DNA of 6,090 nucleotides from Bacteroidota bacterium (GCA_017860375.1 JAGDMB010000256.1:1-6090), one strand, 5' to 3'; positions 1-5,512 are shown, counted from the first letter of the stretch. The notes: generated by a model not told the origin, from the letters alone. Made by a program: numbers and translations.

Positions 1-477
1 ATAATATCCACTTTCTGAACTCTCGTCGGATTTGCTTTTGCCGCCCAAAGCAAACACCTCAAGGCAGGCCAGTTTTGTTTCCGTATTTGTAATGGCTTCA
101 CCCTGCGATCTGGCTATTTCTGCTATGGAACGCAACATGATTGTGGTGGATACCGGAAGTTCGATTGCCAATGCAGCAAGGCCGAAAAAACCACCCACGC
201 CGCCACTTAGGGCAACCCCTGCCTTATGCCATTTGTTGAAAGCATTCTCGCCGGGCTTGTCTTTAATAGTGAATATTGCCGCTTCCGATGCTTTAAGCAG
301 AGCCTTCTTCGTAATTTCTCCGATCTTACTGCTCCAGGTTGCAGGCAGTTTTTCAATTCCTTTTTCAATGGGTATTCCGATAATGTTGGTAATTTTTATC
401 GCAATCCCTGGATTTTCCAATAACTTTTTGGCGGATTGAAGTTCTTTTCTGTCGGATTCGGAAAGGTTGGAGTTCAT
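1..477 (-). CDS. EcsC family protein (partial, C-terminus off the left edge)
   Basis: Reading leftwards from ATG at 477-475, the frame stays open for 159 codons to the edge of the window, so the C-terminal part is missing. The protein starts MNSNLSESDRKELQSAKKLL. It continues through a helical region to a small-residue-rich hydrophobic stretch (about residues 95-120, containing GGVGGFFGLAALAIELPVS), then RSIAEIARSQGE and the segment LEVFALGGKSKSDESSESGYY. The hydrophobic Gly/Ala stretch followed by a 'GGKSK...D...SGYY' segment is what I recognise from EcsC-family proteins. That family is named after Bacillus EcsC of the ecs locus, and its biochemical role is poorly known. No signal peptide is visible. 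The start is preceded by an A/T-rich leader without a Shine-Dalgarno, as is common in Bacteroidetes, and a long inverted repeat abuts it. The family call is from memory of conserved segments, and function cannot be assigned. Confidence 0.75.
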   Translation of the reverse strand, partial: MNSNLSESDRKELQSAKKLLENPGIAIKITNIIGIPIEKGIEKLPATWSSKIGEITKKALLKASEAAIFTIKDKPGENAFNKWHKAGVALSGGVGGFFGLAALAIELPVSTTIMLRSIAEIARSQGEAITNTETKLACLEVFALGGKSKSDESSESGYY

Positions 478-515
478 TTTTATTTTACATTTTATTTAAC
501 GAATGTAAGATAAAA
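478..515. repeat. A/T-rich inverted repeat abutting the EcsC start codon
   Basis: TTTTAT (478-483), one base, TTACATT (485-491), a 10-base spacer, AATGTAA (502-508), one base, ATAAAA (510-515). Thirteen of 14 arm positions are complementary. The one exception is T484 opposite G509 on the plus strand (C/A on the minus strand). It lies directly upstream of the minus-strand ATG at 477, so it could be a regulator site or a leader hairpin masking translation initiation. There is no T-run or plus-strand gene that would make it an ordinary terminator. Confidence 0.5.
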
Positions 516-632
516 GGCAGAAGTTTTAACGCACCTTGACAAAATTGCAAATAAGTTTTCGGCAATTTTTTTCCCGCTTTAAGGGGAAGGATATAAATAA
601 AAAATGGACAAGCTAACTGGCCTGCAGACGTT

Positions 633-1598
633 TTATTCTTTATAGATTTTTGAGCCACCCTTTGCGTTAACCGACGAATTAGAGGGGTTTCCCGAATAAT
701 ATACATTGCCGCCGCCGGAAATGGTTCCATTTAATTCTTTTGAAACATGCACATGGATATCGGAACCACCACTGACATTGAATGATGTTGTTTCAGTTAA
801 CAAATTAACGGCATTCACATCTCCGCCGCCTTTAACTTCAAGTTCAAAAATGGAAGCTTGTCCGGTGAGGCTCGCATCGCCACCACCCGAAACGGAACAT
901 TTCAGTTTTTCAACATTCAATTCAACCGTAGCATCGCCACCTCCGCTAATGGCAACCTGTGCATCAGATGCTTTCTCTTTTACTCTTAGGGTAATATCCC
1001 CTCCGCCGGAAACATTGCATTCAATAATTCCCGCACCTACATAGGAAGTAACATCACCCCCTCCGGACATATCGAGAGTATAATTCTTTATGTTTCCAGT
1101 GATCAAAGCATCACCGCCTCCACTGATCTGACATGTTAGCTTATCGGCATTGATTACCCCGTTAAGATCACCTCCTCCGCTGATACGCACATCCAGTTTC
1201 TGAACATTTACGGAAGTTTTGCACGCAACGTCCCCTCCGCCCGAAACTTTAAGATTGTCGATGCTTTTAAAGGAAATACGGGCAATCATGGGTTTGGTGG
1301 ACAAAATAGTATTATCTGTATAAATCCTCAAAATGCCCTGGTCCACTTTAACCGTAATATGTTCAAACAAATTTTCCTGGGCTGTAAGCAGGAGCCCTTC
1401 CGCATTTCCCTGCACAAGGATGACATCGAAACCACCTGAAACATCAATACCATGAAAGTCAGAAACGTTGAAGTTTTTGTCCATTGGCGTTCCGCTTCCT
1501 TTTTTCGGCTGAAAAGGAAGGGAAGACATACAGAAAGCCGGTATGAAAAACAGGATCAGAAGGATCATGTTTAAACGATAAAGGACTGCTCTTTTCAT
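633..1598 (-). CDS. Secreted DUF2807 / GIN-domain (auto-transporter adhesin head-like) repeat protein
   Basis: This 321-residue protein has a basic N-terminus and a hydrophobic segment (about residues 11-24) that looks like an export signal. Cys23 is preceded by PAF, a poor lipobox, so a lipoprotein is not supported. The mature part opens with FNVSDFHGIDVSGGFDVIL, the usual start of DUF2807 domains. It then carries a ladder of tight turns: SGGGD or variants begin at residues 119, 140, 159, 178, 197, 218, 237, 256, 276, 294 and 313, so steps are 18-21 residues. The pattern fits stacked beta-strand rungs of a right-handed beta-helix-like fold, ending in GGSKIYKE. Such proteins are common in Bacteroidetes and are presumed to be surface or periplasmic; no enzymatic activity is known to me. 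Synonymous codons differ between repeats, so the repeat is old and held at protein level. ATG at 1598 is chosen because it precedes the full signal segment; Met11 would lose its basic end. It lies 155 bp upstream of the EcsC gene. Confidence 0.88.
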   Translation of the reverse strand: MKRAVLYRLNMILLILFFIPAFCMSSLPFQPKKGSGTPMDKNFNVSDFHGIDVSGGFDVILVQGNAEGLLLTAQENLFEHITVKVDQGILRIYTDNTILSTKPMIARISFKSIDNLKVSGGGDVACKTSVNVQKLDVRISGGGDLNGVINADKLTCQISGGGDALITGNIKNYTLDMSGGGDVTSYVGAGIIECNVSGGGDITLRVKEKASDAQVAISGGGDATVELNVEKLKCSVSGGGDASLTGQASIFELEVKGGGDVNAVNLLTETTSFNVSGGSDIHVHVSKELNGTISGGGNVYYSGNPSNSSVNAKGGSKIYKE

Positions 1599-1706
1599 AG
1601 GATTGTGATTTAGTTGTGCAACAATTGGAATCTCTTTGTGAGAGGTTCCGGTATAAAAACAAAGACGTAAAATGTGAAAGCAAGCTGCACCGTTTAGGTA
1701 ATTATT

Positions 1707-1729
1707 ACACTTTTCTTTTTTTAAAGTGT
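1707..1729. terminator. Possible weak terminator after the secreted hydrolase gene
   Basis: ACACTTT (1707-1713) and AAAGTGT (1723-1729) form a perfect 7-bp inverted repeat with a 9-base T-rich loop. It begins 22 bases downstream of the stop of the minus-strand hydrolase gene and lies 109 bases or more upstream of the DUF2807 gene. On the transcribed minus strand the stem is followed only by AATAATT rather than a real U-run, and the stem is A/T-rich, so termination would be weak. It could equally be a chance palindrome or an operator for the DUF2807 gene. The rest of the 1599-1751 gap shows no clear promoter match. Confidence 0.3.
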
Positions 1730-1751
1730 CAACCTGTTTCCGGACAAAACA

Positions 1752-3032
1752 TTATTTGACCACAACCATTTTCGAATCAGCAACTCCTTCATCCGATTTC
1801 ATGTGAACAAGATAGATTCCAGCTGGTAAGGCTGTCGCATCATAAATGGCGCTATTCTCGCCAGAAATTCTCCCTGCATCCGAAACCTCATCAACAAACC
1901 GGCCATCCATATCCATTATGCTTATGTTGACTCTCGAATTTACAGTTCCGGAGTATTCTATTTTTGAAGTTGAGGTAACAGGATTCGGGTAACACTTGAT
2001 CCGGAACTCAGGTTGCGCTGTTCCCATGTTATTCTTAATAACGGTACTGCCGTCTTCATTACTGAAGTTTCTCATCCACAAATACATGTTTTCGACATTT
2101 TCCACGAGATAATCATGTCCCCCGACAAACGTAACGAATTGAAGGTTAGGATTGCCCGCATCTTCAAGCAAATGGTAGGCCGTTTGATTAATCTGCAGCA
2201 AGCCGTCGTTGGTTCCACACACAAAATAGGTAGGCACATCTTTCAATACCTCTGCGACACCTGCATTTACCATTTCTGAATTATTGTATCCCAAAGCTCC
2301 GGCATGTATTCCAAGGGCAGCCCAGGTACCCGGCGACTTGCTTGCAATACTCCATGCCCCATAACCCCCCATCGAATGTCCGGACAGGTATTTTCTGGCA
2401 GAGTCGACCTGTACAATATTTTCCAATGTCTCTATGCATTCCCAAATATCTGTTTCGGATATTCCCTGGTACCAAAGGTTTCCCCGACCCCAGGGAGACA
2501 AAAGGTACCCATCCTCAAAGGAACTATCCATCGATGCACTTCCCAAAAAGGGATACGTCAGGTATTCAATTGAATTGGAAGCCACACTCCATAAACCGTG
2601 CAATTGAATATAAAGGGGATATTCGTTTTCCGGATTCCAGTTTTTCGGAGGGTTCAACCATGAGAATGAAACAGCCCCATCGGTCGGAGAAACCCAGGAA
2701 AGGATGAAAGGCCTCTGTCTTTTTAGATAAGTAGAAAGTTCTTTCGCATTTGAAGGATCGCTTTGATTGGTGAAAGCCTTGTATGTATTTTCCAGGAATG
2801 TTGAATCCCTTGGGGTAAAACTGCTTTTCGAATCGATTACCGATACCATCGATGTACAATGCATCTTAAAAAACGCATGGTCTGAATTCTCCGAAAGCTT
2901 AACCAAAGTGTCTTTCAAAGCTTCAATATAGTCAATGGCACCTTGCGTGTGTGGTAAATTATTGTTCTGGCATTCTGTATTTTTTACGATGATAACCACC
3001 AGAAGCCAACAGAAAGTAATTTTAAGTTTCAT
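1752..3032 (-). CDS. Secreted alpha/beta hydrolase (prolyl oligopeptidase / esterase-like) with T9SS C-terminal sorting domain
   Basis: The 426-residue protein begins with a signal peptide (residues 1 to about 21, hydrophobic core WLLVVIIV, probable cleavage before the Gln-Asn-rich QNNN). Residues about 23-130 form a mostly helical region I cannot assign. An alpha/beta-hydrolase core follows (about 135-322). The nucleophile elbow is GHSMGG with Ser220. Asp276 (GTNDG) and His306 (GGHD) are placed to complete the triad, and an HGLW turn (145-148) may help form the oxyanion hole. The layout matches secreted serine esterases/peptidases of the prolyl oligopeptidase or feruloyl-esterase type; the substrate cannot be read from sequence. 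Residues about 344-426 are a type A T9SS sorting domain, with YPNP at 348-351, an 'ISIMDMDG' strand, 'LPAGIYLVHMKSDEG' and a terminal KMVVVK. This predicts export by Sec, then the Por/T9SS outer-membrane system, with removal of the tail. It is flanked by gaps of 153 and 188 bp and is probably transcribed alone. Confidence 0.88.
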   Translation of the reverse strand: MKLKITFCWLLVVIIVKNTECQNNNLPHTQGAIDYIEALKDTLVKLSENSDHAFFKMHCTSMVSVIDSKSSFTPRDSTFLENTYKAFTNQSDPSNAKELSTYLKRQRPFILSWVSPTDGAVSFSWLNPPKNWNPENEYPLYIQLHGLWSVASNSIEYLTYPFLGSASMDSSFEDGYLLSPWGRGNLWYQGISETDIWECIETLENIVQVDSARKYLSGHSMGGYGAWSIASKSPGTWAALGIHAGALGYNNSEMVNAGVAEVLKDVPTYFVCGTNDGLLQINQTAYHLLEDAGNPNLQFVTFVGGHDYLVENVENMYLWMRNFSNEDGSTVIKNNMGTAQPEFRIKCYPNPVTSTSKIEYSGTVNSRVNISIMDMDGRFVDEVSDAGRISGENSAIYDATALPAGIYLVHMKSDEGVADSKMVVVK

Positions 3033-3073
3033 AACAAATCATTTCCGTGGTTTTGAAAAACTGTGTAAAGCAA

Positions 3074-3122
3074 TGCAGGAAACATGTTCATTCATGAATG
3101 AAAAATCATTATGAATCCTGCA
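3074..3122. repeat. Nested dyads upstream of the secreted hydrolase gene
   Basis: TGCAGGA (3074-3080) and TCCTGCA (3116-3122) are exact inverted repeats 35 bases apart. Inside them lies a perfect 16-base palindrome, TTCATTCATGAATGAA (3087-3102). The unit sits 42-90 bases upstream of the minus-strand hydrolase start at 3032, where an operator or an activator site would be expected. No convincing TAnnTTTG element was found in this gap, so the promoter position is unknown. Confidence 0.45.
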
Positions 3123-3177
3123 CCTTCTCTTTCTTTGTTAAAAGAGGTTTCATTAAAGACACTTAAATGTGCTTATA

Positions 3178-3212
3178 CCCTTATTCAATGAATAATTTAT
3201 ACTGAATAAAGG
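3178..3212. repeat. Overlapping inverted repeats just past the DedA gene
   Basis: TTATTCA (3181-3187) is followed after one base by its complement TGAATAA (3189-3195), then by a second copy of TGAATAA (3203-3209). The first arm can pair with either copy; the longer-range pairing runs CCTTATTCA with TGAATAAAGG and one bulged base. The element starts 9 bases beyond the stop codon of the minus-strand DedA gene (3221-3223). It may be a 3' end structure of that transcript or a regulator site, but it lacks a clear T-run on the minus strand. Confidence 0.35.
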
Positions 3213-3220
3213 CAACCCTG

Positions 3221-3868
3221 CTAAAGGGATCCTTTAACCGGGTTCTTTTTAAATTTCTTCTTCAACCAGTTATAAACAAATGGAATGGAAGTGATCACAA
3301 TCAGAAAGATGACGATGTATTCCAGGTATTCTTTTGTTCCCGGGATATACTTTCCCATATAATAACCGATTAAAACCAATGTGCATACCCAGAAAAATGC
3401 CCCAACCAGACTATAAACAAAGAACTTATAATATTCCAACTTGACAATGCCGGCAACAATAGGAGCAAAAGTCCTTACAATCGGAAGGAACCGGCTGAGA
3501 ATGATCGTTTTTTTTCCGTGTTTCTTATAAAACTCGTTTGCAGTTACCAGGTGTTCCTGGCGAAATAAAAAGCCTGATTTGCGCTTAAATAACAAGGGTC
3601 CTACCTTCTTGCCAAAGGAATACCCTACCATGTTTCCGGTGACCGCGGCAACAATAATCAGGATAATAAGCACGACAGGATGCAGCTGAAGGACTCCTGT
3701 TGAGCATAATAGGCCTGCAGTAAAAAGCAACGAGTCACCGGGCAGAAAAAAACCAACGAACAGGCCTGTTTCAGCAAACACAACGAAAAGAAGCAGATAG
3801 ATTCCTCCGTAACGTATGATACTTTCGGGATTTACCAGTTCTTTTAGGAAATCCATTATTCCGTCCAT
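3221..3868 (-). CDS. DedA family (SNARE-associated / VTT domain) inner-membrane protein
   Basis: This 215-residue polytopic membrane protein has hydrophobic segments near residues 20-40, 45-60, 64-88, 135-170 and 183-200, and a lysine-rich C-terminus (KKKFKKNP). Family hallmarks are present: ETGLFVGFFLPGDSLLF with Glu33 and Asp45, the GNMVGYSFGKKVG segment (78-90), and SRFLPIVRTFAPIVAG with Arg126 and Arg132. These acidic and arginine residues correspond to those required in E. coli YqjA/YghB. DedA proteins are linked to proton-dependent transport and to flipping of lipid carriers such as undecaprenyl phosphate or phosphatidylethanolamine; which applies here cannot be told. The start at 3868 is supported by an AAAGGA sequence (complement of 3874-3879) five bases before the ATG, better placed than for Met5. 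The gene is divergent from the nuo operon across a 331-bp gap. Confidence 0.93.
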   Translation of the reverse strand: MDGIMDFLKELVNPESIIRYGGIYLLLFVVFAETGLFVGFFLPGDSLLFTAGLLCSTGVLQLHPVVLIILIIVAAVTGNMVGYSFGKKVGPLLFKRKSGFLFRQEHLVTANEFYKKHGKKTIILSRFLPIVRTFAPIVAGIVKLEYYKFFVYSLVGAFFWVCTLVLIGYYMGKYIPGTKEYLEYIVIFLIVITSIPFVYNWLKKKFKKNPVKGSL

Positions 3869-3890
3869 GCAAATCCTTTAAGAAGAATTA

Positions 3891-3991
3891 TTCGCTAAAT
3901 TTAGTCGATTATTTTCTTAATTTGCATAAACCAGAGGTTTTGCGCAATTTTCTCAGGAAGATATTTGGTTTACAAACGATTTAATAGCGAA
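3891..3991. repeat. Nested inverted repeats in the divergent region
   Basis: An outer pair TTCGCTA (3891-3897) / TAGCGAA (3985-3991) encloses an inner pair TAAACCA (3927-3933) / TGGTTTA (3966-3972). Smaller TTTG/CAAA and TCG/CGA pairs lie between them in the same nested order. On the right side the elements are nearly contiguous; on the left they are spread by insertions. It could be a degenerate structured element or chance in A/T-rich DNA. Confidence 0.3.
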
Positions 3992-4110
3992 CGAACACTG
4001 CAGATAATGGATTTGTCTCAACTCTTGCAATGTTTCTTAAACATTTCTGTATGGTTATTATTATAATACTGCAACAGGTTCAGGCTTCAAAAAAAAACCA
4101 TAAAAAAAAC

Positions 4111-4139
4111 TTGCTTTTTAAAAGCTATTTGTACTTTTG
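4111..4139 (+). promoter_or_regulatory. Bacteroidetes-type promoter of the nuo operon
   Basis: TTG at 4111-4113 and TACTTTTG at 4132-4139 are separated by 18 bases. The second element is a perfect match to the Bacteroidetes -7 consensus TAnnTTTG and the first fits the -33 TTTG element. Transcription would start near 4146, giving a leader of about 55 bases before the ATG at 4200. Two A-tracts (4089-4097, 4102-4109) lie just upstream, where they could act like an UP element. A 13-base palindrome, GCTTTTTAAAAGC (4113-4125), occupies the -33 edge and spacer, where a bound repressor would block polymerase. Confidence 0.65.
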
Positions 4140-4199
4140 GCGAAATTTTTTAAAATCCAAGCCTGGGATTTAATGGTGTTTCATTAATGCATTATTGAA

Positions 4200-5033
4200 A
4201 TGACAAGTCAATTAACACTGTTATTCTTTGTTCTAGGTGTTTTGCTGGTTAGTCTGGCGGTCCTCATAGCCTATATTGTCGGCCCCTCCTATTCAAAAAA
4301 CCCAGCAAAATTCGAACCGTATGAATGCGGTATTCCCACCACTGGGAAGGCCTGGATACAGTTCAATGTCGGGTATTATCTTTTTGCCATTATCTACCTG
4401 ATATTCGATGTGGAAACGGTTTTCATCTTTCCATGGGCGACGGTCATACGCCTGGAAAAAAGAAGCATTGCGATGGGAGTAAAAATAAAATCGATGAAGT
4501 ATGAAGATTTCAAGGACAACGATAGCCTCGAGATCTTTAAAAAAACGGGGGGAAATATCCTGCTCACATCCATTGATACCCTGGTGAACTGGAGCCGGTC
4601 GAATTCCATATGGCCGCTGACATTTGCCACCAGTTGCTGTGGCATTGAAATGATGGCCACCGGAGCTTCGCGGTATGATTTTGCACGGTTTGGAATTGAA
4701 GTATACAGGGCCACCCCTCGGCAGTCTGATGTTATTGTTGTGGCAGGCACGATTGTTCATAAAATGGCTCCTGTCCTGAAACGTTTATACGATCAGATGG
4801 CTGAACCAAAATATGTTATAGCCATGGGGGCTTGTGCCTGTTCGGGAGGCCCCTTTTATTATTATTGTTATTCAGTCGTCAGGGGAGTAGATCACGTTAT
4901 TCCGGTGGATGTGTATGTGCCCGGTTGTCCTCCCCGGCCTGAAGCATTGTTGTATGGCGTAATGCAACTTCAACGGAAGATCAAGCAGGAGTCCTTCAGT
5001 CATCCCAGGAATCCGGAAGCCGAACATATCTGA
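4200..5033 (+). CDS. nuoAB: NADH-quinone oxidoreductase subunits A and B, fused in one frame, with NuoA lacking its third membrane helix
   Basis: Residues 1 to about 85 are NuoA: a first membrane helix (about 6-28), the cytoplasmic loop with FEPYECGIP (Cys43 corresponds to the loop cysteine of mitochondrial ND3), then a second helix containing [11 protein letters not shown] (Asp70, Glu72). Ordinary NuoA continues with a third helix and is about 115-150 residues long. Here the frame passes through a short linker (LEKRSIAMG) straight into NuoB. Residues 92-277 are a full-length NuoB: the IKSMKYEDF start typical of Bacteroidetes Nuo[14 protein letters not shown] with the tandem Cys146-Cys147, GACACSGGP with Cys212, and VPGCPPRPE with Cys243, the four ligands of the N2 4Fe-4S cluster. 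NuoB takes electrons to quinone in the peripheral arm of complex I. It is first in the operon, 22 bases before nuoC. The missing helix is the oddity: a real fusion, a decayed nuoA, or a deletion artefact. Met92 (4473) could serve as an independent NuoB start. Confidence 0.9.
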   Translation: MTSQLTLLFFVLGVLLVSLAVLIAYIVGPSYSKNPAKFEPYECGIPTTGKAWIQFNVGYYLFAIIYLIFDVETVFIFPWATVIRLEKRSIAMGVKIKSMKYEDFKDNDSLEIFKKTGGNILLTSIDTLVNWSRSNSIWPLTFATSCCGIEMMATGASRYDFARFGIEVYRATPRQSDVIVVAGTIVHKMAPVLKRLYDQMAEPKYVIAMGACACSGGPFYYYCYSVVRGVDHVIPVDVYVPGCPPRPEALLYGVMQLQRKIKQESFSHPRNPEAEHI

Positions 5034-5055
5034 TAACATACCAGAATGATTTAGC

Positions 5056-5511
5056 ATGGAAAAGGAACGTTTAAAAGAGGCCATTATAGCATTAATGCCC
5101 AATGCAGAAGTACTTACTGACAGGCAATACCTGGAGGTCCTGGTTTCACCGGAAGAATATCACAACACGGCACTTCAGTTAAAGCAGAATCCCGGACTTG
5201 CCTTTGACTATCTTTTTGACCTTGCGGGTGTTGATTTGCCCGAATGTTTCATGGTGGTCTGTCATATTGAATCTACATCCCACAGGCATGCGATTGTTTT
5301 AAAAGTGAAGACTGCAGGCCGTGAGGATCCACGGATTGATACCATCAGTGATGTCTGGGCCGCAGCTGAATTCCATGAACGTGAAGTATACGATTTATTG
5401 GGCGTTAGATTTACCAATCACCCCGACTTACGTCGACTGTTCCTCGATGATGACTGGGGTTTCCCGCTCAGAAAAGACTATCGTGACGATATAAATATTA
5501 TTGAACGCTGA
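5056..5511 (+). CDS. nuoC: NADH-quinone oxidoreductase subunit C (30 kDa subunit)
   Basis: This 151-residue soluble subunit belongs to the hydrogenase-like arm of complex I and docks with NuoD and NuoB; it has no cofactor. The N-terminal half (about 1-75) is the variable alpha/beta part, including YLFDLAGVDLPECFMVVCHI. The C-terminal half holds the family signature AAEFHEREVYDLLGVRF followed by NHPDLRRLFLDDDWGFPLRKDY (about 103-142), close to the ExERExYDxxGxxFxxHPDLRRIL pattern. Length is near that of stand-alone bacterial NuoC. The start at 5056 lies 22 bases after the nuoAB stop, and no strong Shine-Dalgarno is seen. The stop is one base before the nuoD ATG, so the two are probably translationally coupled. 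C and D are separate genes here, unlike the NuoCD fusion of E. coli. No oddities were seen. Confidence 0.96.
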   Translation: MEKERLKEAIIALMPNAEVLTDRQYLEVLVSPEEYHNTALQLKQNPGLAFDYLFDLAGVDLPECFMVVCHIESTSHRHAIVLKVKTAGREDPRIDTISDVWAAAEFHEREVYDLLGVRFTNHPDLRRLFLDDDWGFPLRKDYRDDINIIER

Positions 5512-5512
5512 T

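Larger units (their letters stand above)
3869..4199. other. Divergent intergenic region between the DedA gene and the nuo operon
   Basis: These 331 A/T-rich bases contain no open frame I would call a gene. From left to right they hold the DedA ribosome-binding site (3874-3879) and a 10-base palindrome CTAAATTTAG (3895-3904). The minus strand of that palindrome reads TAAATTTA, one mismatch from the -7 consensus TAnnTTTG, so it is a weak DedA promoter candidate. Next come nested inverted repeats between 3891 and 3991, a short perfect hairpin at 4029-4045, two A-tracts (4089-4097 and 4102-4109), and the nuo promoter at 4111-4139. The nuo leader of about 55 bases follows, with small palindromes near 4145-4156, 4182-4189 and 4186-4193 and a TTAATG/CATTAA pair (4170-4175, 4182-4187). 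No tRNA-like or riboswitch-like fold was recognised. Confidence 0.6.

Noticed and set aside
32..439. Plus-strand 135-codon frame at the left edge.
   Set aside because: It is antisense to the EcsC-family gene, whose minus-strand translation carries recognisable family segments over the same bases.
541..600. Short TTCCC/GGGAA hairpin near 570-587 as a terminator for the DUF2807 gene.
   Set aside because: The stem is only 5 bp, and on the minus strand it is followed by A residues rather than T residues.
706..1044. Plus-strand frame with repeated PPPE/PPPL segments, which could look like a proline-rich repeat protein.
   Set aside because: It is the antisense of the SGGGD codons in the minus-strand DUF2807 gene, which has a signal peptide and a recognisable family fold.
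662..1244. Possible DNA tandem repeat or CRISPR-like array suggested by regularly spaced CCICC-type clusters at about 57-base steps.
   Set aside because: The repeated bases are only the 15-base SGGGD codons with varying synonyms, in an intact reading frame; there are no conserved direct repeats with unique spacers.
4293..4760. Minus-strand frames of 155 and 118 codons opposite nuoAB.
   Set aside because: They lie entirely opposite conserved NuoA/NuoB sequence, have no recognisable domain, and are explained by the codon use of the plus-strand gene.
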